Translations under genes and position numbers: made by a program
NCBI GenBank assembly: GCA_012519875.1
Contig: JAAYPL010000091.1
Location: 1 to 13,779, forward strand
From: Clostridiaceae bacterium
GTDB lineage: Bacteria; Bacillota; Clostridia; Saccharofermentanales; UBA5734
Direction of reading: 5' to 3'
Length of the DNA stretch: 13,779 bases
Shown: positions 1 to 7,075 of the stretch, in pieces
Position numbering within the stretch: position 1 is the first letter of the stretch
Layout: every line of letters starts with the position of its first letter
The notes under the pieces: model-generated
The model's database searches: none
What the model was told of the DNA's origin: nothing
The model's input: the letters and a program-made list of their open reading frames with translations, nothing else

Positions 1-482
1 GTAAAAGACTCGGCCTGCCGCAAGAGGAGGTGCGCCGGGCACGAGACGCCGGTTATCTGCACGATATCGGAAAGGTTGTGCTGGATCCCAAGTTGCTGAA
101 CAAAAATTACGTCATGTCCGAAGAAGACTGGCTGGAGATTAAAAAGCACCCTATTGTCGGTTATCGGATTCTGAATACGTTCGATGAAACCATTGACTTG
201 GCTGAACCGGTTTTGGCACACCAGGAGCACTGGGATGGCAGCGGTTACCCCAAAGGCCTGAAAGGCGAGGAAATTCCGCTTCTGGCTCGCATTATCGCCC
301 TGGCCGAAGGCTATGAGAGATTAATACATGATTCAGATCATCGTGAAGCTTTTTCCAAAGACCAGGCGATCAACCATATTCGTTCCCTCTCGGGCAGCCA
401 ATATGAGCCGGCATTGGTCAGCGAATTTATTCAAATGGTCGAGGAAAATGATCGAGCAGAGGAGGCGCCGGCCTCTTCGTAA
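1..482 (+). CDS. HD-GYP-type phosphohydrolase domain protein, C-terminal part (5' end outside window)
   Basis: The reading frame is open from the left edge (first full codon at 3) and in-frame codons before the GTG at 30 continue the domain, so that GTG is not the true start. HD-GYP domains usually hydrolyse cyclic di-GMP and are often the output of sensor or response-regulator proteins. Visible motifs are HDIGK (60-74), HPIVGYRIL (from 147), HQEHWDGSGYP (219-251) and a degenerate AEGYERL (from 303). The family normally has HHE and ADxYDAL at the last two. Here the second His is Gln and the metal-binding Asp is Glu, so the metal site may be altered. The normally conserved RPYR after it reads DHREA. 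The aldo/keto reductase starts 17 bases after the stop, so the two may be cotranscribed. The sensory or receiver part, if any, lies outside the window. Family assignment is firm; activity is uncertain. Confidence 0.88.
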   Translation, partial: KRLGLPQEEVRRARDAGYLHDIGKVVLDPKLLNKNYVMSEEDWLEIKKHPIVGYRILNTFDETIDLAEPVLAHQEHWDGSGYPKGLKGEEIPLLARIIALAEGYERLIHDSDHREAFSKDQAINHIRSLSGSQYEPALVSEFIQMVEENDRAEEAPASS

Positions 483-499
483 GCAAAGGAGATATTGAT

Positions 500-1420
500 A
501 TGCGGACAATGAAATTAGGTCAAACCGATCTTCAGGTTCCGATTGTTGCCGTTGGTTGTATGCACCTGCATACACTGAGCAAGACCGAGGCCAGCCATTT
601 TTTAAATTCAGCCATCGAGATGGGAGCCAATTTTTTCGATCATGCTGATATTTACGCAGGCGGGAAATGTGAGTCTTTATTTTCAGAGGCTCTGTCTTTG
701 ACCGCTGATCGGCGGGAAAAGATTCTGATTCAATCCAAATGTGGAATCGTTCGCGGCAAAATGTTTGATTTTTCCAAGGAACACATTCTCAAATCCGTGG
801 AACAAAGCCTGCAACGCCTGCAGACCGATTATCTTGATGTGCTGCTGTTGCATCGGCCGGATGCGTTGATGGAACCGGATGAAGTAGCCGAAGCCTTTGA
901 TCTCTTGGCAAGCAGCGGACGGGTTCGGTATTTTGGCGTCTCCAACCAAAATCCCTGGCAAATCCAATTGTTGAAAAAGTCGGTCCGGCAGCCCATCGCG
1001 GCCAATCAGCTGCAATTGAGCCTGTTGCATACTTCCATGATCGATGCCGGCCTTAATGTCAATCGTAAAAGCGACAAGTCCATCGATCGAGATGGTGGTA
1101 TTCTCGATTTTTGCCGCCTGCAAGACATTACCATACAAGCCTGGTCGCCATTCCAGAGAGAACTTTTTTCCGGAACCTTTCTTGACAACCCAGATTATCC
1201 TGAGCTGAACGCCAAGCTCGTTGAAATAGCCGACCGATATGGTGTAACACCGACAACCATCGTTATTGCCTGGCTGCAAAGGCACCCGGCCGGCATCCAG
1301 CCTGTAACCGGCACAACCAAGGTTCATCGTCTGGCGGACGCGGTCAAGGCCGCTGAAATCAGACTGACCCGTGAAGAATGGTACGCCCTCTACCTTGCCG
1401 CAGGGAACAAACTGCCCTAA
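500..1420 (+). CDS. Aldo/keto reductase (YdhF-like)
   Basis: This is a 306-residue NAD(P)H-dependent oxidoreductase of the aldo/keto reductase superfamily, expected to be a soluble TIM barrel. The family's catalytic tetrad is visible: D47 and Y52 in FFDHADIYAGG, K80 in IQSKCG and H118 in LLLHRPD. The C-terminal part, with WLQRHPAGIQPVTGTTKVHRL, matches the usual cofactor-binding region. Length and motif spacing fit the YdhF-like single-domain group. The ATG is supported by AAAGGAG at 485-491, eight bases upstream. It follows the HD-GYP fragment by 17 bases and precedes the SGNH hydrolase by 56 to 65 bases, all on the same strand. The substrate cannot be read from sequence; sugar aldehydes or ketones would suit the neighbouring carbohydrate genes, but that is inference. 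Confidence 0.93.
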   Translation: MRTMKLGQTDLQVPIVAVGCMHLHTLSKTEASHFLNSAIEMGANFFDHADIYAGGKCESLFSEALSLTADRREKILIQSKCGIVRGKMFDFSKEHILKSVEQSLQRLQTDYLDVLLLHRPDALMEPDEVAEAFDLLASSGRVRYFGVSNQNPWQIQLLKKSVRQPIAANQLQLSLLHTSMIDAGLNVNRKSDKSIDRDGGILDFCRLQDITIQAWSPFQRELFSGTFLDNPDYPELNAKLVEIADRYGVTPTTIVIAWLQRHPAGIQPVTGTTKVHRLADAVKAAEIRLTREEWYALYLAAGNKLP

Positions 1421-1430
1421 TATTTTGGTA

Positions 1431-1454
1431 AACTTAAGTTGTTGCACTAACTTA
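1431..1454. repeat. Inverted repeats before the SGNH hydrolase gene (possible operator)
   Basis: Two overlapping symmetric elements lie between the aldo/keto reductase and the SGNH hydrolase. AACTTAAGTT (1431-1440) is a perfect 10-base palindrome. TAAGTT (1435-1440) and AACTTA (1449-1454) are perfect 6-base arms around eight bases. The AGTTG...AACT pattern resembles the palindrome before the MATE gene. There is no GC-rich stem or T-tract, so a terminator is unlikely. It may be a regulator binding site; no protein partner can be assigned. Confidence 0.35.
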
Positions 1455-1485
1455 CTGTCTCGCGTAACTATGTGGGGTGATTTTG

Positions 1486-2595
1486 TTGACCGATCTTGGC
1501 TCCCTGGCTTACGGCCATGCTGTTTGTCTAACCGACAATGACGGCTGGACGACCTTGTTGCGATTTACGGCACGGCAACTGACAGCATACGAGAAAACAC
1601 CGCAATTCACTGCTTTCAGTCAACAAACCGCCGGCATCGGCCTGCGTTTTTTGACCGACGGTGATGAAATCCGCTTTTTTTGTCGTCTGGCACCACGAAT
1701 CGAACTGATCAAGGCCTTTGCATCGACGACACCGGAATGGATTGCTCAAATAAAAAGCAGCCAGGAAAACGCTGCTCTTTACAAGCACGATCGTGGCGTC
1801 AAGCGTATTTGGCTCCGGAACAGTGTGCGATCAGCCATCAGCATGAATGTTTTTGAGCTGCTGATTGATGGCCGCTCGCTCGCGTTGGTTAAGGCCATCA
1901 AAGGCGAAATCATCATTACTTTTGACAATCCGGACCGAAAAACCCATCGGGTTGATTTGCTCTTTCCTCTGCTGGAAGGCGTCGCCATTAAGGATTTTTC
2001 TGTCAGCGGAACCGTGGAACAACTGATTGAACCCAGACCAAGGATGCTCTGTCTGGGGGATTCCATCACCCAAGGCTGCTTGGCGGCGCACCCTGCCCGG
2101 ACTTATGTCAGGCAACTGGCGGATCGCTTGGGTTATGAAGCCATCAACCAGGGAGTCGCCGGTTGCCGGCATCTGTCGGAACATCTTGCAGGTATCGAAG
2201 ATATTCCCGAACCACAATTGATCACGGTGGCCTATGGCACCAATGATTGGAATTCGCTGCTCACACATTCTGAAATTCAGGCCAATGTCCGAGCTTATTA
2301 TCAGCAATTGCATGACATATTCCCCGAAAAACCCATCTATGTCATCACGCCGATCTGGCGCGCCGATATGAATGAGCCGAGACCCAGCGGCAATTTTTCC
2401 GTCATTCGAAAGATTATTGAGGCCGAAGCCGCACATTGGCAAAACATGTCGGTCATTGACGGATTGTCGATTTCTCCCCACGAGGAAGCTTTTTTCGGTG
2501 ATATCTATTTACATCCGAACGATCGCGGCTTCACATATATTGCGGATAAGCTGGCCGATCAGCTTGGGAAAAACCATTCCGCGGGCCCGGCATGA
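1486..2595 (+). CDS. SGNH/GDSL-family hydrolase with N-terminal extension, probable carbohydrate esterase
   Basis: The protein has about 369 residues. The second half is an SGNH hydrolase: block I LCLGDSITQG (nucleophile Ser of GDS at 2062-2064), block II Gly in GVAGC, block III YGTNDW and block V GDIYLHPND with the catalytic Asp and His. The first ~185 residues lack these motifs and probably form a beta-rich accessory domain, as in several carbohydrate esterases. No signal peptide is visible, so it is likely cytoplasmic. The start is uncertain: GTG at 1477 and TTG at 1483 are also in frame, but GGGGTGA at 1474-1480 is best placed for the TTG at 1486. Near a xylose cassette, deacetylation of imported acetylated xylo-oligosaccharides is an attractive role, but this is inference and other ester substrates are equally possible. 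Confidence 0.88.
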   Translation: MTDLGSLAYGHAVCLTDNDGWTTLLRFTARQLTAYEKTPQFTAFSQQTAGIGLRFLTDGDEIRFFCRLAPRIELIKAFASTTPEWIAQIKSSQENAALYKHDRGVKRIWLRNSVRSAISMNVFELLIDGRSLALVKAIKGEIIITFDNPDRKTHRVDLLFPLLEGVAIKDFSVSGTVEQLIEPRPRMLCLGDSITQGCLAAHPARTYVRQLADRLGYEAINQGVAGCRHLSEHLAGIEDIPEPQLITVAYGTNDWNSLLTHSEIQANVRAYYQQLHDIFPEKPIYVITPIWRADMNEPRPSGNFSVIRKIIEAEAAHWQNMSVIDGLSISPHEEAFFGDIYLHPNDRGFTYIADKLADQLGKNHSAGPA

Positions 2596-2601
2596 TATAA
2601 T
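2593..2601 (+). promoter_or_regulatory. Extended -10 promoter element for the kinase-like gene
   Basis: TGATATAAT is an exact extended -10 element (TG, one base, then TATAAT at 2596-2601). It overlaps the TGA stop of the SGNH hydrolase. No good -35 box is seen 17 bases upstream, which extended -10 promoters tolerate. Transcription would begin near 2608, about 36 bases before the ATG. It suggests the kinase-like gene can be expressed apart from the genes before it. Confidence 0.5.
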
Positions 2602-2607
2602 TAAAGT

Positions 2608-2622
2608 ATCATAAGATATGAT
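2608..2622. repeat. 15-base inverted repeat ATCAT-N5-ATGAT (copy 1)
   Basis: ATCATAAGATATGAT has perfect arms (ATCATA/TATGAT around AGA) and lies at the expected transcription start of the kinase-like gene, between its -10 element and its ribosome binding site. Outer arms and spacing are identical to the element at 6974-6988. The position fits an operator or a small 5' leader hairpin. The stem is AT-rich and lacks a T-tract, so it is not a convincing terminator. Confidence 0.45.
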
Positions 2623-2643
2623 GCGAGATAGGAGGTCATTTGC

Positions 2644-3246
2644 ATGAAAGATCGGATTATTATCTGTGTCAGCCGTGAATATGGCAGCGGCGGCGGCTTG
2701 GTCGGCAAAAAATTAGCCGAACAGCTGGGTATCAAATATTATGATAAAAAACTGATCGAGAAAACCGCACGAGATCATGATCTTCCGGAGGAATATGTCG
2801 CTGAAATGGATGAAAAGCCAATCGGCTGGTTTTCGGCAGGAATCCAGAGTCCTTATCGATCCGACTATCACGATGCTTTATTTTATGTTATGAATGATCG
2901 TGTTTTTTATCTTCAGGCAGAAACCATCAAAAGCATTGCCGCCGAGGGTTCCTGCGTCATTATCGGGAGGGTTGCCGAAGAGGTGCTCAAAGAAGACCCT
3001 GACATGGTCTCGGTTTTTATCCACGCCGAAAAGGAAGACCGTATTAACCGGGTCATGGGAAACGAGGGCTTCACGTACAAAGAAGCCGAACGCATGGTTC
3101 GCAAAATGGACAAGAACCGCGCCAACTATCACAATTTTTATTCCGACCGCAAATGGGGCAGATGCGAGTCCTATGACTTTTCTATTTCGACCTCCCGGTT
3201 TGGCATTGACGGTGCGGTCAAAGGCATCGTCAAATTACTGGAATAG
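2644..3246 (+). CDS. Cytidylate-kinase-like family protein (AAK26 type)
   Basis: A 200-residue P-loop kinase-like protein of the cytidylate kinase-like family. It opens with ISREYGSGGGLVGKKLAEQL, in which G16xxxxG21K22 forms the Walker A loop. YYDKKLIEKTA follows, and CVIIGRVAEEVL and VFIHAEKEDRINRV lie in the middle, resembling the core of nucleoside monophosphate kinases. The helical stretch YKEAERMVRKMDKNRANYHNFY fits the lid region of this family. The usual Ser/Thr after the Walker A lysine is replaced by Lys, as is common in this family. Such proteins are widespread in anaerobes; their true substrate is often unproven, and calling it cytidylate kinase would be an over-claim. AGGAGGT at 2630-2636 fixes the start. 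The last 12 bases overlap the 3' end of xylB on the other strand. Confidence 0.87.
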   Translation: MKDRIIICVSREYGSGGGLVGKKLAEQLGIKYYDKKLIEKTARDHDLPEEYVAEMDEKPIGWFSAGIQSPYRSDYHDALFYVMNDRVFYLQAETIKSIAAEGSCVIIGRVAEEVLKEDPDMVSVFIHAEKEDRINRVMGNEGFTYKEAERMVRKMDKNRANYHNFYSDRKWGRCESYDFSISTSRFGIDGAVKGIVKLLE

Positions 3247-4695
3247 CCCCTTCACCGCCCCGTACAACTGTTTGAACTGACGGAACTTGGCCGCATAGCG
3301 CGTGTTTTCGGCCATATCCGGCTGATAGCGGTCCACATCCTTGATCAGCGCGGCACAACCGGCTTCAACGGTGGCAAATCTGCCGCAACCGGTCATCGCC
3401 AAAATGATGGCTCCTAAACCGCCGCCTTCGGCTGTGTTGATGGTGCGAAGCTCCAGACCCAAAATATCCGATAGCATCTGCAACCACGGCGGTGATTTGG
3501 CGCCGCCGCCGATCACCCGCGCGAACTCTGCCGAGGCACCGGCCTCTTTCATCGCCAAATAGCAGTCAAGCAACCCAAAGCTGATCCCTTCAAGCACCGC
3601 GCGGCTCATGTCATCCCGTGTATGAGCCGCCGTCAATCCGAAAAAGCATCCGCGAGCCAGCGGATCATTGATCGGACTGCGTTCACCGGTTAAATAAGGC
3701 AGGAAAAGCAACCCGTCGGCACCGGCAGAGGCGGCGCCGGCGTCGATCTGCGCGTAATTGGTCTCACGCAGGATGGATTTGACCCACCAATCGTTGCTGC
3801 CGGCGGCAGACAGCATAACCCCCATCATGTGATAGCGCCCGTCGGCATGACAAAAGCTGTGCATGGCTCCGGACTCAATCCGGTTGTAACGGGCGCTGCT
3901 GGCGAAAACAACACCGCTGGTACCCAGCGAAATGCTCATCCGCCCATCGCCCACGGTGCCGGTACCCACCGCGCCGACCGCCTGATCTCCACCACCCGCG
4001 ATAACGCGGGCAGTCGGAGCCAAGCCGGTTTTTTCGGCAAAAGTCGGCGAGACCGTGCCAACAACCTCATAGCTTTGATAAACCCGTGGCAATTGATCTT
4101 GGTTAATGCCCAGTATTTCCAGAATCGGCTGCGACCAGCGGCCTCCGGCAACATCGAAATAGAGGGTGCCGCTGCAGTCCGAGACATCCGAGGCAAAAAT
4201 ACCGCTCATTTTGTAGATTAAATAATCCTTGGGCAACATGATGCGGGCAATCCTGTTGAAGTTTTCCGGCTCATTATTTTTTACCCACAGGACTTTGGGC
4301 GCCGTAAAGCCGGTAAAGGCGATGTTTCCGGTCCATTCAACCAATTTTTCCCGGCCGATGGCCTGATTGAGGTACGCACATTCGCGGGTTGTCCGGTTGT
4401 CATTCCAAAGAATGGCCGGCCGGATTACAAGATCATCCCGATCCAGCAGCACCAAGCCGTGCATCTGACCGGAGAAACTGACGCCGTCGACCTGTGTCAA
4501 ATCATAACGGTCATTCAGTTCGGCCAGACAATCGATCAAGCCGTTGTACCAGTCATCCGGGTTCTGTTCGGCGTGGTTTTCCGCCGGAAAAAACAAGGGA
4601 TAGTTTTGCGATGCGTGGCCCAGAATCCGGCCGTTTTCATCAGCCAGCAGAACCTTGATCGAGCTGGTGCCCAAGTCAACGCCCAAATAATACAT
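3235..4695 (-). CDS. xylB: Xylulokinase
   Basis: This 486-residue FGGY-family sugar kinase phosphorylates D-xylulose to D-xylulose 5-phosphate with ATP, the step after xylose isomerase. Motifs seen: YLGVDLGTSSIK at the N terminus with D7, SGQMHG (M78, H79), which matches the xylulose-contact motif of known XylB proteins, and GGGDQAVGAVG with the probable catalytic base D237. Further on come the phosphate-binding SISLGTSGVVF and the adenosine-site GGGAKSPPW. Length agrees with E. coli XylB. The start was chosen at the ATG at 4695 because AGGAGGG at 4703-4709 sits seven bases upstream; an in-frame TTG at 4728 would add 11 residues but has poorer support. It lies 39 bases after xylA and is almost certainly cotranscribed with it. 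Its stop lies inside the last codons of the opposing kinase-like gene. Confidence 0.96.
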   Translation of the reverse strand: MYYLGVDLGTSSIKVLLADENGRILGHASQNYPLFFPAENHAEQNPDDWYNGLIDCLAELNDRYDLTQVDGVSFSGQMHGLVLLDRDDLVIRPAILWNDNRTTRECAYLNQAIGREKLVEWTGNIAFTGFTAPKVLWVKNNEPENFNRIARIMLPKDYLIYKMSGIFASDVSDCSGTLYFDVAGGRWSQPILEILGINQDQLPRVYQSYEVVGTVSPTFAEKTGLAPTARVIAGGGDQAVGAVGTGTVGDGRMSISLGTSGVVFASSARYNRIESGAMHSFCHADGRYHMMGVMLSAAGSNDWWVKSILRETNYAQIDAGAASAGADGLLFLPYLTGERSPINDPLARGCFFGLTAAHTRDDMSRAVLEGISFGLLDCYLAMKEAGASAEFARVIGGGAKSPPWLQMLSDILGLELRTINTAEGGGLGAIILAMTGCGRFATVEAGCAALIKDVDRYQPDMAENTRYAAKFRQFKQLYGAVKGLFQ

Positions 4696-4734
4696 GAATT
4701 TGCCCTCCTGTCTTCTCTCGTGCGACAATTCCTA

Positions 4735-6048
4735 TTAATCGAATAAGATGCTGTTAATAATCGTCTCCAGGTACTCCTGGCGGCCGCTGGCAACATCGAT
4801 ATCCCTGAGATCTTTGGCATAATCGTAAAGACTTTCCAAAGTCGCCTGTCCGTCGAGGATTTTCTTGCCGATACCACCGGTGTAGGAGGCATATTTTTCC
4901 GCGACAAACCGGTCAAGACGCCCGTCTTCAATGATTGCCGCCGCCTTTTTCAGTCCAAGGGCAAAGGTGTCCATACCGGCGATGTAAGCCAAAAGCAAAT
5001 CTTCAAAGTCGTTGCTGGCTCGTCGGGTTTTAGCGTCAAAATTAAGTCCGCCTTTGTCAAAGCCACCCTGTTGCAACACTTCCAACATACAGAGGGTTGT
5101 ATCATAGACGTTGGTCGGGAACTGATCGGTATCCCACCCTAACAACAGGTCACCTTGGTTGGCGTCGATCGAACCGAAAACGCCAAGAACACGAGCCATA
5201 CGCAATTCATGCTGGAAGGTGTGACCGGCCAAGGTTGCGTGGTTGGCTTCGATATTCATACGGAAATCAGCCATCAGATCGTTCTTTTGTAAAAAGCTGA
5301 CACAGGTCGCCACATCAAAGTCATATTGGTGCTTGGTCGGCTCTTTCGGCTTGGGCTCGATCAGGAAATCACCTTTGAAACCTTGGGCGCGGCCGTAATC
5401 GCGGGCCATACGCAGCATGCGGGCCAGATTGTCCAGCTCAAGTCCTACATCCGTGTTCAAAAGAGTATCGTAGCCTTCCCGGCCGCCCCAGAACACGTAG
5501 CCGTCGCCGCCCAGTTTGATGGTGGCATCAATGGCGGCTTTGATCTTGCCGGCGGCAACGGCGAAGACATCGGCATTGCCGCTGGTTGCCGCGCCCGTCA
5601 TAAATTTGCGGTCGGAAAACATATTGGCTGTTCCCCAAAGCAGCTTGATGCCGTATTGCTTTTGCTTTTCCAGCAGGTAATCCGTCATGATCTCAAGGTT
5701 GTGCGTGCTTTCTGCCAGTGTTGCTCCCTCCGGCGCCACATCAACGTCGTGAAAGCAGTAATAGCCGATACCCAGTTTACGCATGAACTCAAAGGCAAAG
5801 TCGGCTTTTGCTTTATAGCGGGCCATCGGATCGGATTGACCGAAACTCTTGTCAATGGTGTCGCCGCCGAACATGTCGGTTCCGCCGGCATTAATCGTGT
5901 GCCAGTAACTCATGGCAAATTTTAGGTGATCCCGCATGGATTTGCCCATAACCATGGCGTCCGCGTCATAGTGGCGGAAGGCAAAGGGATTTTTGCTGCC
6001 TCTGCCCTCGTAGTGGATCCGGTCGATGTCTTGATAATTGGTTTTCAT
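4735..6048 (-). CDS. xylA: Xylose isomerase
   Basis: This is a 437-residue class II xylose isomerase that converts D-xylose to D-xylulose in the cytoplasm using two divalent metal ions. All key residues are present at positions almost identical to the E. coli enzyme: H100 and D103 in YCFHDVDVAPEG, E231 and K233 in LIEPKPKEPTKHQYD, E267 and H270 in NIEANHATLAGH, and D295, D306 and D308 in the SIDANQGD and WDTDQFP stretch. The WGGREGY signature is at 187-193. The ATG has AAGGAG at 6059-6064. The gene follows the ZIP transporter by 86 bases and precedes xylB by 39. No xylose regulator or xylose transporter is visible in the window, so they must lie elsewhere. No convincing promoter or catabolite-repression site was found in the 86-base gap. 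Confidence 0.97.
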   Translation of the reverse strand: MKTNYQDIDRIHYEGRGSKNPFAFRHYDADAMVMGKSMRDHLKFAMSYWHTINAGGTDMFGGDTIDKSFGQSDPMARYKAKADFAFEFMRKLGIGYYCFHDVDVAPEGATLAESTHNLEIMTDYLLEKQKQYGIKLLWGTANMFSDRKFMTGAATSGNADVFAVAAGKIKAAIDATIKLGGDGYVFWGGREGYDTLLNTDVGLELDNLARMLRMARDYGRAQGFKGDFLIEPKPKEPTKHQYDFDVATCVSFLQKNDLMADFRMNIEANHATLAGHTFQHELRMARVLGVFGSIDANQGDLLLGWDTDQFPTNVYDTTLCMLEVLQQGGFDKGGLNFDAKTRRASNDFEDLLLAYIAGMDTFALGLKKAAAIIEDGRLDRFVAEKYASYTGGIGKKILDGQATLESLYDYAKDLRDIDVASGRQEYLETIINSILFD

Positions 6049-6072
6049 GCTTGGTTGGCTCCTTCCTTTATT

Positions 6073-6088
6073 TGCCCATGGCGGGGCA
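6073..6088. repeat. Small hairpin in the ZIP-xylA gap
   Basis: TGCCC (6073-6077) and GGGCA (6084-6088) can pair around six bases, a short distance upstream of the xylA ribosome binding site. No T-tract follows on either strand. It could be an mRNA leader stem or chance. Nothing else recognisable was seen in the 6049-6134 gap. Confidence 0.25.
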
Positions 6089-6134
6089 TGTTTTACACAA
6101 TCTTTATCTTGATTCTAAAAAGGCTTCCGGCTTA

Positions 6135-6941
6135 TTACATGAACAACAGGAGGCTGACAGCCATAACCGCCATTCCTAAAATCGCACCGTAAATCGACAG
6201 GTGTGGTTCTCCGTAGGCGCGAGCCGACGGCAGCAGTTCGTCCAGAGAGATGAAAACCATAATTCCGGCTACGGCAGCGAATATGATCCCGAAAACCACC
6301 TCGTTGAGGAAAGGCATAAGAACCAGATAAGCGACAATGGCACCGACCGGTTCCGAAAGACCGGACAAAAAGGAATAGAGAAAAGCCTTCTTTTTGTCCC
6401 CTGTTGCGTAAAAAATAGGAACCGAGACCGCAATACCCTCCGGTATATTATGAATGGCGATGGCAACGGTAATCGGAATGGCGATCGAAGGCTCTTGCAG
6501 GGCCGAAACAAACGTGGCTATGCCTTCGGGGAAGTTGTGGATGGCTATCGCCATAGCCGTAAAAACGCCGGTCCGCATCAAATTGGATTTGGTTTGGCAG
6601 ACACCATCTTCGCACAGCTCTTCCACGCGATGCATCTCGTGGGGATTTTCCGCACTCGGGATCACCTTGTCGATCACAGCGATCAGGAGAATGCCGGCAA
6701 AGAAGGCCGCCGCCGTCACCCACCCTCCCGGTCGGGTCCCAAGCGCTGCGCTTAGCACCGTCTGGGCTTTGGGATAAATCTCGATCATGGACACAAAAAT
6801 CATGACCCCGGCTGAAAAACCAAGGCTGGCAGACAGAAATTTCGTGTTGGTGCGTTTGGCGAAAAAACCGATGGCACTGCCGATCCCCGTGCTCAAGCCG
6901 GCCAGTGTCGTTAGACCGAACGCAAGCCAAACATTATCCAT
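6135..6941 (-). CDS. ZIP-family divalent metal transporter (ZupT-like)
   Basis: This 268-residue inner-membrane protein has about eight hydrophobic segments. ZIP proteins carry Zn2+, Fe2+, Mn2+ or related ions into the cytoplasm. The two hallmark metal-site motifs are intact: HNFPEG (H135, N136, E139) and HNIPEG (H164, N165, E168). The loop before the fourth segment holds H101, H104, C110 and C115, a plausible metal-binding cytoplasmic loop. Length and order match ZupT-type transporters. The ATG is supported by GGAGG about seven bases upstream. It is the first gene of a minus-strand run with xylA and xylB, and is divergent from the phosphate transporter. Specificity cannot be read from sequence; supplying metal to XylA is a reasonable inference but not shown. 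Confidence 0.92.
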   Translation of the reverse strand: MDNVWLAFGLTTLAGLSTGIGSAIGFFAKRTNTKFLSASLGFSAGVMIFVSMIEIYPKAQTVLSAALGTRPGGWVTAAAFFAGILLIAVIDKVIPSAENPHEMHRVEELCEDGVCQTKSNLMRTGVFTAMAIAIHNFPEGIATFVSALQEPSIAIPITVAIAIHNIPEGIAVSVPIFYATGDKKKAFLYSFLSGLSEPVGAIVAYLVLMPFLNEVVFGIIFAAVAGIMVFISLDELLPSARAYGEPHLSIYGAILGMAVMAVSLLLFM

Positions 6942-6973
6942 AAACAGTCCTCCAGTTCAGAACATCAGGATCA

Positions 6974-6988
6974 ATCATCTACTATGAT
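6974..6988. repeat. 15-base inverted repeat ATCAT-N5-ATGAT (copy 2)
   Basis: ATCATCTACTATGAT lies 33 bases upstream of the ZIP start codon and overlaps its candidate -10 box. Its arms and five-base spacer length are the same as at 2608-2622. The position suits a repressor operator. It does not match the Fur consensus as I know it, so the regulator is not assigned. Confidence 0.4.
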
Positions 6989-7012
6989 GGAACATGCGCC
7001 AGGTTTTGTAAA
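6984..7012 (-). promoter_or_regulatory. Candidate promoter for the ZIP-xylA-xylB run
   Basis: On the minus strand TTTACA (7007-7012) and CATCAT (6984-6989) are separated by 17 bases, a reasonable -35 and a weak -10. Transcription would begin near 6977, about 36 bases before the ZIP start codon. The -10 overlaps the inverted repeat at 6974-6988. Confidence 0.35.
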
Positions 7013-7046
7013 GTCATAATCAGTTTATTTTTCTTTGCCGGAAAGG

Positions 7047-7075
7047 TTGTCCTTCGACGGGATCACGTGTACAAT
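7047..7075 (+). promoter_or_regulatory. Promoter of the Na/Pi cotransporter gene
   Basis: TTGTCC (7047-7052) and TACAAT (7070-7075) are spaced by exactly 17 bases, a good sigma-70-type promoter. Transcription would start near 7082, leaving a leader of about 53 bases. CAATT (7072-7076) and AATTG (7083-7087) form a short inverted repeat over the -10 and start region, a possible but weakly supported operator. Confidence 0.6.

Noticed and set aside
683..1447. 254-codon open frame on the minus strand
   Set aside because: It lies opposite the aldo/keto reductase, whose catalytic residues are all present. Its translation has no recognisable domain.
1442..1470. TTGCAC-N17-TAACTA as a promoter for the SGNH hydrolase
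   Set aside because: The -10 matches consensus poorly and the transcription start would fall at or beyond the ribosome binding site.
1831..2481. 216-codon open frame on the minus strand
   Set aside because: It is antisense to the SGNH hydrolase, which has all its catalytic blocks in the plus frame.
4696..4728. N-terminal extension of xylB from TTG at 4728
   Set aside because: It would read through the ribosome binding site AGGAGGG at 4703-4709, which is ideally placed for ATG 4695, and the family N terminus begins there.
5326..5925. 199-codon open frame on the plus strand
   Set aside because: It is antisense to xylA, whose active-site residues are all intact; the translation is not protein-like.
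6152..6162. Inverted repeat GGCTG-A-CAGCC near the ZIP stop codon as a terminator
   Set aside because: It lies inside the ZIP coding region, has almost no loop and no T-tract.
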